Positions 11,004-23,287 of a stretch of DNA of 64,000 nt are shown here, piece after piece. Source of the stretch: Erodium maritimum (lineage: Eukaryota; Streptophyta; Magnoliopsida; Geraniales; Geraniaceae). How positions within the stretch are numbered: position 1 is the stretch's first letter; each line of letters opens with the position of its first letter. The position numbers and the translations under genes were made by a program. The notes below the pieces were generated by a model that was given only the letters and a program-made list of their open reading frames with translations, was not told the origin of the DNA and did not search any database. The stretch covers positions 3,539,001 through 3,603,000 of the forward strand of contig OY997596.1 of assembly GCA_963921825.1 (NCBI GenBank), written 5' to 3'.

Positions 11004-14000
11004 TGTAACAACCACTCCCAGTCAACGCCAATCAAATATGCGAAAAACAGGAAAATTTAAAAAATTTAAGCAGACACTTAAATGAACCCAAATACGACCC
11101 CGAGGGTCATACCGGACATAAGTTGACCCCGATATCGACCAAGGTGAGTTCCGGGGGACTCAGGACAACTTTCTGATCAATTTGGGAAATGTTAACTTTT
11201 CGCTGGAAAAGTCAACCGAGCGACGTTTTGGTCCATTCGAGGACCGTTTGGGATCCAAAAAACTTAGCCGTTGTCGTAACGGTCTTAGTTGAGCCGTTTC
11301 CTTGTAGCCCGTCAAGTTTCGTAATTTCTTGGAAAAAGTGCCCATTCGGGGCCCGAAACGTCTGAATTTCGCGAATCTGAGTGGAAAATATCTAGACGAT
11401 ATTTTCCAAAAAGGTGTGGGACCCACTTGACACTTGTCCAATATGTGGTGGTGTTAGGTTTTTGGGGGGAAACTAAGAGAGGACAAGAGGGTGGCCGGCC
11501 ACACATTTCAAAGAGAAAAAGAAAAAGAAAAATGAGTTGGTTTTTAAAAAGAGAAAGAAGAAAGAAGAAAGGGAGAGAAGAAGAAGGAAGCTTGGAGGGT
11601 TTGCCACTATTCACGTTCATCCAACCCTTGGATCGTTTCAAAGTTCGAAGATTCAAGCTCACCTCGACGTTCTCTACGGCGAGCTACTATTCGATCTTCG
11701 TTTTGGTAATTTTCAAAAGTTAGGGTTTGGTTAAAATGAGTAGTTTAGGGTTGTATTGAGGATTGGGGATTGTTGGAGACGTTTTGGAGGGAAGAGGCAC
11801 GTTTTCCGGTGACCGAGAGCTCGGGGGGAGCTCCGGCCACCATGTAGGGTGGCCGGCCACCATGTGGGGTGGCTGGCCGGAGCTAGGGCCGGCCACCACC
11901 ATTGTGGGCCGGGCCCACTTGAACCCTAGGACCCACTTCCAAGGTGGGCCGGGTGGGGCCCACGTGCTCGGGTGCTCGGGTTTTGTGTTCGGGTGGTTTA
12001 GAATGTTCCCCGAACCATTAATCTACAACCGGATCGAAATTTGGAATTAAATTGGAAAAGTTGCAATTAACGGGTTTTAGAAACTTGAAACGCAAATTAA
12101 ATGACTCGGAAGTCGGAATTCGATTCCTTCGAGTTCCTAGGAACCCTTGAATTATTCTAAGACCGTAGAAACGAAAGCGGGAATTTTCGTAGCCCCGGAA
12201 GGGCGCTTCCAAAACCCGGGCAGATTCGCCATGTCGGGCGAATCGGGATTTTCCGGGTCCAATATCGACAATGTCGAGTAATTGGGGAGTTTGGGAGTGA
12301 TCGACATTGTCGGGGTTACTTTTGGGCGTCGGGTTTATTAAAATTCAGTTTATGCATGCACGCTTAAAAGAGTTTAAAATTGTGTTCTTGTTAGATCGTG
12401 CTGCAGACCGAGGAAAGGGAAAGCTAGGCGAGTGACCGAGATCACGCCGGAGCTTAATTGTGCGCTTTTGGAGAAAGCATACGAGGTAGGGAAAAGTAGC
12501 CGGATCTCGGCCCTGACTAGGGAAAGTTAACAGTAGAATTGCATGTGACACCGGGGTGTCGTGGGTTAAGTAGGTTATCGAATATTAGAAAGGCATGATA
12601 CGGGAACGCAACGAACCTTAGAAATGCATGTGATACTTAGTAGTGTTGTAGGAGCAGAAAACTTAGCGATGTTAGAATTACTGGAGGCATATGACCATGC
12701 CCGAAGGTTGATTGTGAACTTATCGATATTAGGAGTACTAGAGGCATATGACCATGCCCGGAGGTTGATTGTGAAACTGTTGATATTAGGACTGCTGAGG
12801 CATTGGTTATGCCCGGAGGTTGCTTGTGTAATTTGTGTCTTGGGTGGCCTTGTGAGCCCGTGTTTTACTGTTGGTGTCTTGGGTGGCCTTGAGAGCCCGT
12901 GTTTTACTGTTGGTGTCTTGGGTGGCCTTGAGATCCCGTGTTTTACTTTTGGTGTCTTAGGTGGCCATGAGTGCCCGTGGGGTTTTTGAACCCGTGTCTT
13001 TACTGTTGGTGTGTCTTGGGTGGCCATGAGTGCCCGTGGGGTTGTTGAGCCCGTGAGTTACTGTTGGTGTGTCTTGGGAGGCCGTGAGCGCCCGTGGGGT
13101 TGTTGAGCCCGTGAGTTACTGTTGGTGTGTCTTGGGAGGCCGTGAGCGCCCGTGGGGTTGTTGAGCCCGTGAGTTATTGTTGGTGTGTCTTGGGTGGCCG
13201 TGAGTGCCCGTGGGGTTGTTGAACCCGTGTTTTACAATTGGTGTTTTGGGTGGTCGTGAGTGCCCGTGGGGTTGTTGAACCCGAGTCTTGATTGTTGATG
13301 TCTTGGGTGGCCATGAGTGTCGTGGAGTGTTGGACTGGTATTGTTGCTATTTGTTGAGCTTTGGCTATGATTGTGATTATGGTTACCTGAGGTTGGGGGC
13401 CCGCTTCATGAAACGGGGGTCCTCGAGCACACGCGTCTGCATGTTCAGACGGGGTAGGGGGCTTGCCCGACAAGAAAGGGGTCCTGGCCGCGCGTGTGTG
13501 GTTTGGGGTTGTGAGTGTGACAGGTCGACAGCCTGATCCGAATTTTTGTCGAGGAAAATGCAACAGGTCGACCGTCTGGCCTGACTGGGATCGGTAAAGG
13601 GCGTGAGGGAGATTACTGAGCAGCTGATATGCGATCCTTTGTGATCTTGTTTGGTGTTTGATCCTTTGTGATCTTGGGTGTTGCGTGGTGGTCTTTTGAG
13701 TCCTTGGAAGAGGTCGTGATCGTTGTGTTGGGTCTACATTACGAGTCCGAGTGTTGAGTCTGTTGAGGAAAGTAACGGGTTGTGTGTCAGTTGAGTTACT
13801 TGAGTTTGGGGATGATATTCCAGGTGTTGGGTTTGGTTTTGGTGTTACCGGCATTGTCTGCTAAGTATGACGTAGTCAGTCCGTTATCCGTGGTGGTGAG
13901 CGAACGCTCACCCCTAGCTGCTTTTCCTATAGGTACCGGGCGCAGGTTGGACTAGGTGAGCTTCTGAAGCTTGAAGAGCTAGGAGCGGGATTCTGGGTTT

Positions 14001-14196
14001 ACTTTGAGTCTAACGACGTATACCTTGCTTTTTTGTCCATTTGTTGGGACGTGCCTTTAAGTTGTAAATGTTTAAATGGTTATTTTTTATGAACAAATGG
14101 CGATTTTAAAGTGATTTATGTAAAAGGTTTCAAAATGTTTTATTGTTTTAAATGTTCGCGTCCCTAGTTCGGTTTTACTGAAATTGGGGCGTGACA
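11004..14196 (+). mobile_element. Solo LTR copy 2, inside copia A RNase H
   Basis: The 3193-bp unit starts TGTAACAACC, ends GGGGCGTGACA and has the 5-bp duplication AAAAC (10999-11003 and 14197-14201). The copia RNase H reading passes from DWASDKN directly to DYISTTGYI across the site, so the boundaries are exact. It shares the order of copy 1: a unique 5' part, a GGCCGGCCACC-rich block (11830-11960, missing from copy 1), 57-bp units, 36-58 bp GTCTTGGGTGGCC units (12838-13310), and a unique 3' part. No coding domains or second LTR are present. Confidence 0.88.
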
Positions 14197-14643
14197 AAAA
14201 CGACTATATCTCTACGACGGGGTATATCATCTATCTTGGTTCGACCCTAATTTCATGGAGCTCTAGGAAGTAGCATTCTATAGCTCGTTCTTCAACTGAG
14301 GTAGAGTAAAAAGCTTTGGCAGACACTGCGGCTGAGCTTATGTGGATGCAATCTCTCTTCACAGAGCTCAGGCATCGTCACTCTTATCCAACAGTAATTT
14401 ATTGTGACAACCTCAGTGCAACAAGTCTCAGCTCTAATCCAGTTTTTCACTCCAGAATGAAGCACATTGCACCTGCTTACCACTTTGTTCGTGAACAGGT
14501 GCAACTTGTAACTTTCAAAGTCCCATAGTCTCGGTCGATGATCAACTTGCTGATATTCTGACTAAACCGTTGCTTCGACCACGTTTTGAAACACTCAGGG
14601 ACAAGTTGAACCTATCCAATCAGTTGTTCAACTTGCAAGGGCA

Positions 14644-14860
14644 TGTTAAGGAATGAGTCTTCCTAATATCATGGCCACAACTTATCTCTTTATTATCCTG
14701 CATACGTGGTTGTTAACTGAAGCTAATTATAGAATCTCATTATCCTATAGTGTGGAGATAATTATAGTATCCATTTGTAATCCGTTAAGTGTTCAAACCT
14801 TTGTATAAATAGTACACTGTGATTCAATAATAACACAACACTTTTTATTCACTTTCTAAA
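14644..14860 (+). repeat. Right LTR of copia A
   Basis: The LTR starts TGTTAAGGAATGAG after a short purine tract (GCAAGGGCA) that would be the polypurine primer, and ends with TTTTTATTCACTTTCTAAA. It is about 217 bp. Its last 70 bp match the residual left LTR at 3374-3448 with few differences, including the TATAAATAGT promoter-like box near 14808. The canonical terminal CA has become AA. Confidence 0.8.
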
Positions 14861-15631
14861 TATAATTGTAAATATATGTCCGAGTATGGAGAGAAATACT
14901 ATAGAAGATGTGGGTTAGTAGCGCATATAACATTTATAGATATTTAAGTTGTTGAGAGATACCAAAGAGATAATATGTGTGGAATTATCTAAAAAAGGTT
15001 AAACACCTTAATAGCTTCACAGGATTTTGCTAAGTTATCTCATTAAATATATAAAAACTAATTGTTCATATATCTCATTAAATATATAAAAAATTATTCA
15101 TATTCATAAAATTGGTAAGAGAACAATCAATAAGCTTAGAAGGTTACGATGTGAAGACTAAAATAAATAAAAACACCACAATCATTAAGATAAGAAACAC
15201 AAACGAAAAAATCTTATTGGCTCCCAACATTCGGAACCCACATGTTCGACCACAGGATATGTGGTGTAAAGGTTGAGGTAAGTAGTGATAAACCGATACG
15301 AGTACGAAAATACACAAGATGGACTATGTGTAGAATCACAGTATTTTCAAATAAAAGGAACGTAATAGAGGATATGTTCCACCAGGGAATATGGGTCGAA
15401 TAACCATAATGAATGAGTGTTTCCAAAAGAAAGTGCGTGGGTTCAAGAAAAGGGATGCTACGTGGTGTAAGTACTGCTGATGATGCCATCGTTATGTAGA
15501 AAATTGAGGTGAAAACAATATTTGATTAGCAAGTTAAATACAAATTACAAAAACAACAGAATAAGAAAGATGCATTGGTTGTGTGTGATAATCTTCTTGA
15601 GGGAAGGTCGTGGTAGTATGTCGGATAACAA
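14861..15631. other. Intergenic stretch between copia A and copia B
   Basis: AT-rich DNA with no recognisable gene or repeat. A 91-codon minus-strand frame at 15214-15489 shows no known domain and no supporting signals. Confidence 0.5.
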
Positions 15632-15894
15632 TGTTAGAACCATAACTTTTTTGCTCTTGCTTGTAACGCACATCAACTCCTTATCTGCATAATTCTCTGC
15701 GTTTTTCCCTTATTGAATAAGTCTTTTGCAACTTCTATTTTGTTTCACGTTGACCTGGTTTATAGGCAACATTTGTTAATCTTCTATTTTTGCTTTTTGT
15801 TCCCAATATAAATAAAAGAAAAATCCTCAAATCAAAGAATTGGCGTTTCAAATACTTTATGTGTCTTTGTCATTATATCTTCTTTCTGCTTACA
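15632..15894 (+). repeat. Left LTR of copia B
   Basis: TGTTAGAACC opens and TGCTTACA closes a 263-bp unit that directly precedes the tRNA-Met primer-binding site. A promoter-like TATAAATAAAAG sits near 15807. No partner LTR is visible in the window because the element is 3'-truncated, so the 5' boundary rests on the TG...CA rule and on position alone. Confidence 0.65.
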
Positions 15895-17009
15895 TTTGGT
15901 ATTAGAGCCAGGCTTGTGCGATCATGGCTTACTGTTCTCCAAATATGATTGGTGGATCAGGTTTTAGAACTTCAGGATCTTAGAAGGCTGGGCGTGGAAG
16001 CATTCCAATGACCTATCCCATGCTAACTAAAACAAATTACAGAATATGGGTGTACAAGATGACTTTAGCAATAAAGGCTCTTGGTGTTTGGGGTGAGATC
16101 GAGAATGGTTAGATCGTTAGAGAAGAGAGAGATCAAGGGGAACTTGCGATCATCACTCAAGTTGTTCCAAAGTCGAAGCTCATGTCAATTATGCAGGCAA
16201 AGACTACAAAAGTTTATTGGGAAGCTCTGCGAGCAATGCATGCAAAGCTTGAAACAAGATCTCACAAGGTTAGTTATGGTTGAAACTGAGAATATAAGCT
16301 CGTTTGGTGAAAATATAACTAACCTTGTCATTGATATTCGGTCTCTTGGAAGCGACATACCTGAATCTCAGGTAGTGGAGATGCTATTTGATGTTGTCCC
16401 TGACAAATATGTACCTATTGTTGGTACAATTCAACATAGGGTGGTAAAGAAAGCATGACGATTGTTGAAGTTGTTTGTAGGCTCAAGGAATTAGATTACA
16501 CCATAAAAGGAAGGGATCAGGAGCGAGAATGTGAGCAATTGGTTCTTATAAAGGCTCAATGGGAAGCCAGATATGGGGGAAATCAAGTTGGAGAGAGCTC
16601 GAACAAGATATTAAAGAGCCTATCAGGAGGACGAGAGCAGTCATGGCGTACCTCTCTCCCAAACCTCAAAGACGAGGTGATAAGAGTAAGGTCGGATATT
16701 ATAAATGTGATCACGATTGTAAAAAATGTTAGGCGATAGTCAGGTGGGAAGGGGTCTTGGGCGCTAGGCGGGGATTAATCGGATTATTATTATATTATTT
16801 TTTTGTAATCTCACAAAAAATTATATTATTATTGTATAAAAAATATTAATAATATCACGTTGAATATATTAAAAAAAACATAAACATTCTACTAAATTAA
16901 ATGTATCATACCATTCTTATAAAGAAGATCAATAAGTATGACTCTATCAACTCAATTAGTACATGCTTATGCACTTTTTATCTTTTGAAAATACTAAACA
17001 AAAAAATTA

Positions 17010-18208
17010 GGGTTATTTACGATAAGGTACCCTTATGTTTCATCCACAAACGATAAGGTACCCTAATGAATTTTGTGTCCGATAAGGTACCCTAATGATT
17101 CGTCCACGAACGATTTGGTTTTCTGCTGTTAAAAAACTAACAGCCCAAAGTTAAAAGACCATTTTGCCCTTTATCATTTTAGTTGACTTTTGACTTAAGA
17201 GTGAAATGACCATTATACCTTCAGTTATTATTTTTCCTTAATTTATATTTTCTAATTAATTTTAATTTTCAAAATAAAATTAATAAATTATTTATTTTTT
17301 AAAGTTATATTTTTAAAAAACAGAATTTGTTTTTTTTTTCAAAAATCAGTTTTTTTTTAAAAAAAATCAGATTTTTATATTTTAAAATCAGATTTTATAT
17401 TTAATTAGTTTTATTTTTTAATAATTAGTTTTTTTATATATAAATATTTTTTTATTAAAAACAGTTTTATATATAAAAATCAAATTATTTTTTTAAAAAA
17501 CTAATTTTATTACAAAAAAAATCGGAGAACAGAACTCGTCTTCTCCGGCAAGCTCCGGCCACCCCTCCTCTGGCGTCTCGTCCCCGGCCACCCCCACCTC
17601 CGCCGCCGACTCCTCCCTCTTCCACCTCCCATCGTCCCCAACCTCGTCGCAGAGCTGAAGCTCGCGATTTGCAGAGCTTGAAGCTCTGCGACGAGGTTGG
17701 GGACGATGGGAGGTGGAAGAGGGAGGAGTCGGCGGCGGAGCTGGGGGTGGCCGGGGACGAGACGCCGGAGGAGGTGTGGCCGGAGCTTGCTGGAGAAGAC
17801 GGGTTCTGTTCTCCGATTTTTTTTATTTAAATAAAATGATTTTTTAATTTTTTGTATTTTTTAATATTTTTAATATTATTTTAAATAATTTAATTTTTAA
17901 TAATTAAAAAAATTAAATTTATTTATTTATTATTTTTTATTGAATTATATAATAAAGGGTATAATGGTAATTTTGTCTATCAAATTTATAAGCTTAAAAT
18001 AAGAAAGGGTAAAATCATCATTTCACACCCCACTTAACTGAAAATGTCTAAGTTAGAGGAATATTCCGTTAATTTTTAACGGAATATGCCAATTTTAAAC
18101 TAAATCGTTCGTGGACGAATCATTAGGGTACCTTATCGGACACAAAATTCATTAGGGTACCTTATCGTTCGTGGACGAAACATAAGGGTACCTTATCGTA
18201 AATAACCC
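17010..18208. mobile_element. Mutator-like foldback element with long inverted arms
   Basis: The element is 1199 bp, bounded by a perfect 9-bp duplication AAAAAATTA (17001-17009 and 18209-18217), the size made by Mutator-like elements. More than 100 bp at each end are near-perfect inverted copies that contain three GATAAGGTACCCT units per arm. A second GC-rich inverted repeat of about 135 bp per arm (17522-17656 and 17682-17816) surrounds a loop of roughly 25 bp, with AT-rich DNA between the outer and inner arms. There is no transposase. Transcription across it would give a very long hairpin RNA. Confidence 0.82.
17522..17816. repeat. Central GC-rich inverted repeat of the foldback element
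   Basis: The left arm (TCGGAGAACAGAACTCGTC onward) and the right arm (ending ACGGGTTCTGTTCTCCGA) are reverse complements over about 135 bp with only a few differences. Base composition is very unlike the AT-rich flanks, and the right arm reads as an open frame rich in Gly, Glu and Arg. This could be captured host coding sequence, duplicated head to head, but no source gene is recognised. Confidence 0.85.
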
Positions 18209-18956
18209 AAAAAATTAATAGCGTAAATCAATCTTAGGATGTAACACTTGAAAAAGTATGCTTTACCAACTAAAGTAGCATAATTATATGGTCTCACTTA
18301 GTTTTCATAAGATTAAAAACTATTTTTTAACTACGAATCTGAACCAAAGCTTGAACGACCCTCCCAATTAATCGGCCAGGCGGCGATTAATCGGCCGAAT
18401 CGGGGATTAATCAGTCATATTCCGCCCAAACGGCCTAGAGCGTCCTAGGAGGATAAATCGGATCGACATAGCCCATTTCAACGCATAGGCGGGGCCTAGG
18501 CGCACCTCTAGACGGGGATTTTTACACCCTTGAATGTGATGAACCTATTCATTTTTCATGAGTGCAGGAAACAATAACAGAGGAAGCTAATTTTGCAGAG
18601 AAATTTGATGAAGACGATAAACCTGCATTACTTGTGGCGAAAGCAACTGAAGATTTCACCATGCTCAATGAAGAAAGAGCAACCCCTGTTCTTTAAGGAG
18701 AGAAGAGGAGCATCACACTTGGTACCTGGATACTGGATCCAGTAACCATATGTCAGGACGGGAAAAAATCTTTTCAATAGTGGACAAAAAAATCCAAGGT
18801 GTGGTCAAGTTTAAGGATGACTCAGTTGTAGAGATCAAAAGACGAGGTATCATCCTTCTAAAAGATCATAATAATGAACATTGTACCCTATCAAGTGTTT
18901 ATCTAATTCAAAAGCTGAAGAACAACATTATAAGCCTAAGTTAGTTATATGAAATT

Positions 18957-21754
18957 TGTAATAACCACTCCCGGTCAACGTCAGTCAAACCTGCGAAAAA
19001 CAGTAAAATTTAAAAAATTTAAGACAAACACTTAATTGAACCTAGAATTGACCCCGATGGTCATATCGGACTTAAGTTGACCCCGTTATCGACCAAAGTG
19101 AGTTCCGGGGGACTCAGGGCAACTTTCTGATCAATTTGGGAAATGTTGACTTTTCGCTGGAAAAGTCAATCGAGCGACGTTTTGGTCCATTCGAGGAACG
19201 TTTCGGATCCAAAAAGCTTAGCCGTCGTCGCAGCGATCTTAGTTCATCCGTTTCCTTGTAGCCCGTGAAGTTTCGTAATTTCTTGGAAAAAGTGCCCGTT
19301 CGGGGCCCGAAACGGCCGAATTTAGGTTTTTGGGGCACAACAAGATGAGGACAAGAGGGGGGTTCGGCCATGTTGGTTCAAAAAAGGGAAATTTAGGGTT
19401 TTTAGAAAGAGAAAGAAGAGAGAAGAAAGAAGAGAGAAAAAGAGAGAAGGAGCTTGGGTCTTGCCACTATTCACGATCATCCAACCCTTGGATCGTCTCA
19501 AATCTAGGAGAATCGAACTCCCCTCGACATTCTCTACGATGAGCTACTATCCGATCTTCATTTTGGTTAAGTTCAAAAGTTAGGGTTTGGTTAAAATGAG
19601 TAGTTTATGGGGGAATTGAGGTGTGGGGATTGTTGGAGACGTTTTGGAGCGAAGAGGGACGTTTTCCGGTGACCGGGAGCTCGGGGGGAGCTCCGGCCAC
19701 CATAGGGGGGTGGCCGGCTGGCCGGAGCTAGGGCCGGCCACCACCATGGTGGGTCGGGCCCACTTGAGCCCTAGCCACCCACGGCCGAGGTTGGCCGGGT
19801 GGGGCCCACGTGCTCGGGTGCTCGGGTTTCGTGTTCGGGTGGTTTAGAACGTTCCCCGGGTCATTAATCCACAACCGGATCGAAATTTGGAATTAAATTG
19901 TGAAAGTTGTAATTGACGGGTTTAGAAACTTTAAACGCTAATTAAATGAATCGGAAGTCGGAATTCGATTCCGTCGAGTGCCTAGGAACCCTTGAATTAT
20001 TCTAAGACCGTAGAAACGAAAACAAGAATTTTCGGAGCCCCGGAAGGGCGTTTCCAAAACCTGGGCAGATTCGACATGTCGGGCGAATCGGGCTTTTCCG
20101 GGTCCAATATCGACAATGTCGAGTAATTGGGAAGTTTGGGAGTGATCGACATTGTCGGGGTTACTTTTGGGCGTCAAGTTTATTAGATCTCGGTTTATGT
20201 CTGCGAACTTAAAGGTGTTTAAATTGTGTTCTTATTAGATCGTGTCGCAGACAGAGGCAAGGGAAAGCTAGGCGAGTGACCGAGATCACGCCGGAGCTTA
20301 TTTGTGCGCTTTTGGAGAAAACATACGAGGTAGGGAAAAGTAGCCGGATCTCGGCCCTGATTAGGGAAAGTTTACAGTAGAATTGCATGTGACACCGGGG
20401 TGTCGTGGGTTAAGTAGGTTTATCGAATATTAGGAAGGCAGGTGACACCGGGTAGTGTCGTATGATACGGGATCGTAGCGAACATTAGAAATGCATGTGA
20501 CACTTAGTAGTGTCGTAGGAGCGGTGAACTTATCGATATTAGAATTACTGGAGGCATATGACCATGCCCGGAGGTTGATTGTTTAGCTTATGTCTTGGGT
20601 GGCCATGAGAGCCCGTGTTTTACTGTTCGAGTCTTGGGTGGCCATGAGAGCCCGTGTTTTACTGTTGGAGTCTTGGGTGGCCATGAGAGCCCGTGTTTTA
20701 CTGTTGGAGTCTTGGGTGGCCATGAGAGCCCGTACTTTACTGTTGTGTCTTGGGTGGCCATGAGAGCCCATGTTTTACTGTTGGTATGTCTTGGGAGGTC
20801 GTGAGTGCCCGTGGGGTTGTTGAGCCCGTGAGTTATTGTCGGTGTGTCTTGGGTGGCCGTGAGTGCCCGTGGGGTTGTTGAGTCCGTGTTTTACAGTTGG
20901 TGTCTTGGGTGGCCATGAGTGCCTGTGGAGTGTTGAACCTGGGTTGTTGCTGTTTGTTGAACTTTGCTTGTGATTGTGATTGTGGTTACCTGAGGTTGGA
21001 GACCCGACTTTGTGTCGGGGAAGTTGTGTGAGGTGTGGCTAGCCACCCGACTGAGATCGGGGGTAGGGGAGAGGTTGTGGGCTAGCCTCCCGACTGGGAT
21101 CAGGAGAAGGTACGCGCGGGTGTGGCTAGCCTCCCGACTGAGATCAGGAGAAGTTGCGCGACAGGTCGACCGCCTGACCTGACTGGGATCGTAAAAGGGC
21201 GAGAGAGAGAGGGGTTACTGAGCAGCTGGCGTGCGATCTTTTGTGATCTTGTTTGGTGTGCAATCCTTTGTGATCTTGGGTGTTGCGTGGTTGTCTGTCG
21301 TGTCTTTGGAGGAGGTCGTCAATCGTTGTGTCAGGTCTACGTTACTTGTCCGAGTGTTAAGTCGGTTGAGGAAGGTAATCGTTGTGTGTGTTAGTCGGGT
21401 TGTTGTGGGTGTTACCGGCATTGTCTGCTAAGTATGCCGTAGTCAGTCTGTTATCCGTGGTGGTGAGCGAACGCTCACCCCTAGCTTCTTTTCCTACAAG
21501 TACCGGTCGCAGGTTGGACTAGGTGAGCTTCCGAAGCTTGAAGAGGTAGGAGCGGGATTCTGGGTTTACTTTTGAGTCTAGCAACGTATACCTTGCATTT
21601 TGTCCACTTGTTGGGACGTACTTTTGAGTTGTAAATTATTCTTTTGATTAACTAAATGGTGATTTTTAAAGGGTTATTTAAAAAGGTTTCAAATGTTTTA
21701 TTGTTTTAAACGTTCGCGTCCCGAGTTCGGTTTTACTGAAATTGGGGTGTGACA
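18957..21754 (+). mobile_element. Solo LTR copy 3, inside copia B
   Basis: The 2798-bp unit starts TGTAATAACC, ends GGGGTGTGACA and is flanked by AAATT (18952-18956 and 21755-21759). The copia B frame reads SQLYEI then GCTTEINDG across the site. The 5' part is closest by eye to copy 1 (shared AATTGAACCTAGAATTGACC), but it has the GGCCGGCC block seen in copy 2. A segment near 19320 present in copies 1 and 2 is missing. The GTCTTGGGTGGCCATGAGAG array (20592-20790) is expanded here. No internal domain is present. Confidence 0.88.
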
Positions 21755-22369
21755 AAATTGGTTGCACAACTGAAATTAACGATGGAATACTTATTGTGTA
21801 TGATCGTATGAGAGCATTTTTGTTTAGAGTCAGGAGATCTAACAACAAGTTATATGTGGAGCGATTAAAGTATGCAACTCATGTCTTCTTATTATCAGGT
21901 AAGGAAGAGATCCCTTGGTTATGGCATGTCGATGTGGTCATGTCAGCTTCCAAGCTCTGCAGAAGATGAAAAATGGAGGAATAGTGGAAGGACTGCCACG
22001 CTTTAAGCAACTCTATAATGCGTGTTTAATAGGAAAACAGAGAATAACTTCCTTTCCCAAACAAGCAAACTTCAGAACTGCCAAAAGACTTGAATTGGTC
22101 CACACTGATCTTTGTGGACCAATAACACCTGAGACCTTAACAGGGTAATCGTTACGTTCTACTGATAGCATATGACTATTCTCTTTTTATGTTGTCGGCT
22201 TTGTTGAAAACCAAGGACATGGTGCTCCAAGCTTTCAAGAAAATGATGAATCGAGCTGTGGTTGAATCTGAGGAGAGACTCAATGCCGTCAGAATCGACC
22301 ATGGTGGGAAATTCAAAACAGGTGAATTTGAAGAATACTGTGATACTCAGGGAACCAAACACTTCCTTA

Positions 22370-23287
22370 GGGCATGTGCAGCCTTGGCCCAAAACGGGGT
22401 GCTAGAGTCGCAGCCCGTTAGGAAGCCCAGGCTTCGGTCCGCTCCAGCGTGGGGAGCCCAAGGCACACGAAGCCCAGGCTTCAGCCACGCGCGAAGCCGA
22501 AGCCACACGCGCACAACCCATGTGCCCTCTTGCTGACGCGTGTCCCTGCAAGGAAATAAAACAGGCCAGTTTTTTTTTGTTTATTACTTATTTTTTTAAT
22601 ATCTTTTCTTATTTCTTTTTCAGTTATTTTAATCCTTTTATTTTATAATTTATTTTATATTAATTTTTTTTTGTAGAATTATTTATTAGTTTTTAATTTT
22701 AATTTTCATTACTCTTTTTTATATATTTATTAATTATATTTTAGTTTTTAACAAAAAAATAGTCTTTTTGTTAATATTTTTTCTTATTTTTCTTTATTTA
22801 TTATTATTTTTATATATATAAACATACATATTACCTTTTTATATTTTATCTTTTTTATTTTTTATTAATTCGTTTTTCATTTTAAATTTATTTTTTTATA
22901 TTAATTATCATTATTATTAATATTATAAATTTATTTTTAAATTTATTAATTTATATAAATTTATTTTATCTAATTGTTTTTAAAAAAATTATTAATTATT
23001 TTTTCAGTTTTTACTAAATAAATATTCATTTTTTGTTAATTCTTTTTGTTTTAATTCTTGTATTAGTATATTTTTATAGTTTTTTAAGTCTTTTAAAAAT
23101 ATTTTACTAATTTATATAAGTTATAAAATTTATATTTTAACTCTCGGCATCTCTGCAGGCTTCTCACCACTGTAGAATTCCCCAATTCAGCTTCAAAGCC
23201 TTCAGCTTCGAAGCTTCTAAAATACAATATTTTATTAGAGGCTTCGGTTTCGACACCTTAATGGCCTCCTCATGGCTGCTCATGCTC
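22370..23287. mobile_element. PIF/Harbinger-type MITE in copia B integrase
   Basis: A 918-bp insert lies between TTA duplications (22367-22369 and 23288-23290). The copia integrase reads HFLTAPNSQQQNG across the empty site. The ends are inverted: GGGCATGTGCAGCCTTGG on the left, and GAGCATGAGCAGCCATGAGG read inward from the right. The outer 170 bp are GC-rich with GAAGCCCAGGCTTC motifs; the 600-bp core is extremely AT-rich and non-coding. There is no transposase, so it would depend on a related autonomous element. Confidence 0.8.

Larger units (their letters stand above)
3374..14860 (+). mobile_element. Ty1/copia fossil A, broken, with nested insertions
   Basis: The element runs on the plus strand from the residual left LTR (3374-3448) and a tRNA-Met-like primer site (TGGTAACAGCC at 3449) to the right LTR at 14644-14860. 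Visible parts in order are gag (about 3520-4200), protease region (about 4520-4735), integrase zinc motif with WHHKLGHPSS (about 4890) and CTSC (about 4985), integrase core (8815-9400), reverse transcriptase with YVDD (about 10485) and RNase H (10970-11003, continued at 14202-14560). A hAT element (5085-8806) and solo LTR 2 (11004-14196) interrupt it at precise points. The fossil carries several breaks in its coding parts and cannot be active. It must be older than both insertions and the LTR-disrupting Harbinger element. Confidence 0.88.
16730..18532. mobile_element. Unclassified insert in copia B gag, holding a foldback element
   Basis: The copia B reading KCDHDCKKC passes to DEPIHF once 16730-18532 is skipped, and AATGT flanks the insert on both sides (16725-16729 and 18533-18537), a possible 5-bp duplication. 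The insert has TAGGCG/GATTAATCGG-rich ends (GGCGCTAGGCGGGGATTAA near 16768 and GGCGGCGATTAATCGG near 18380) with AT-rich DNA between. No coding capacity or clear terminal inverted repeat is seen, so the class is unknown. About 595 bp belong to this insert; the rest is the nested foldback element. Confidence 0.5.

Noticed and set aside
15214-15489. 91-codon minus-strand frame
   Set aside because: No domain, no promoter signals, and intergenic AT-rich context.
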